From Candidatus Eiseniibacteriota bacterium (GTDB lineage Bacteria > Eisenbacteria > RBG-16-71-46), in NCBI GenBank assembly GCA_023249815.1, contig JAHFBX010000206.1, positions 1 through 5,939 of the forward strand: 5,939 nt of DNA, given 5' to 3'. This document shows positions 5,852 through 5,939 of this stretch, piece by piece. Under the pieces are notes generated by a model. That model saw only the letters and a program-made list of their open reading frames with translations. It searched no databases and had not been told where the DNA came from. Numbering within the stretch: position 1 is the stretch's first letter; each line of letters begins with the position of its first letter. The position numbers and the translations under genes are program-made.

Positions 5852-5939
5852 GAAAGGGTTGGACAGCCTCGTGCTGCGTGCGGACTATGCCATGCGTCAC
5901 GCCCGAGAGGGACTGAGCGTAGAGGGGCGGACTCCCGAC
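5852..5939 (-). other. Leader region upstream of the VOC-cupredoxin-prolidase genes
   Basis: This is non-coding as far as I can tell. It should hold the promoter of the three-gene minus-strand unit if that promoter lies within the window. CATAGT (minus strand, 5889-5884) resembles a -10 element, but the bases 17 upstream do not resemble a -35. No start of a further gene to the right is visible. Confidence 0.3.

Noticed and set aside
5884..5912. A sigma-70-like promoter for the VOC operon (CATAGT on the minus strand)
   Set aside because: The -10 match is partial and no -35-like hexamer sits at 16-18 bases, so it is not supportable as a feature.
1..5939. tRNA, rRNA, CRISPR, insertion sequence, toxin-antitoxin or phage-defence content
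   Set aside because: I saw no direct repeat arrays, transposase motifs, cloverleaf sequences or defence domains. The genes fill the window and all look like chromosomal housekeeping or general metabolism.

Overview
The window is a GC-rich stretch of ordinary bacterial chromosome. Codons end mostly in G or C, and genes are packed with gaps of about 40 to 150 bases. It holds five recognisable protein genes. I see no RNA gene, mobile element, CRISPR array, prophage or defence gene. The mix is a GTP-type PEP carboxykinase, an HD-domain dGTPase, a eukaryote-like prolidase and an exported cupredoxin of the 'methylamine utilization' type. This fits a high-GC Gram-negative soil or sediment lineage such as Gemmatimonadota, Candidatus Eisenbacteria or myxobacteria. 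That placement is inference only; the sequence carries no taxonomic marker.

Layout from left to right. Bases 1-106 are the left edge, with at most the tail of a plus-strand reading frame. Minus strand, 107-1459 (possibly to 1513): dGTP triphosphohydrolase. Bases 1460-1612: divergent intergenic region. Plus strand, 1613-3415: GTP-dependent phosphoenolpyruvate carboxykinase (pckG). Bases 3416-3463: convergent gap, where a nested inverted repeat and G-tracts form a candidate bidirectional terminator. Minus strand, 5842 down to 3464: three genes with gaps of 37 and 41 bases, probably one operon. In transcription order these are a VOC/glyoxalase-fold protein, an exported cupredoxin-like protein and a PEPD-type prolidase. 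Bases 5843-5939 are the upstream leader of that operon.

Functionally this is housekeeping metabolism. pckG links the TCA cycle to gluconeogenesis, the dGTPase trims dNTP pools, and prolidase finishes peptide breakdown by releasing proline. The cupredoxin and VOC proteins have no assignable substrate. I do not see a convincing new system. The points most worth a second look are the exported copper-type protein co-directional with a prolidase, the VOC protein lacking most usual metal ligands, and the palindromic structure between the convergent genes.
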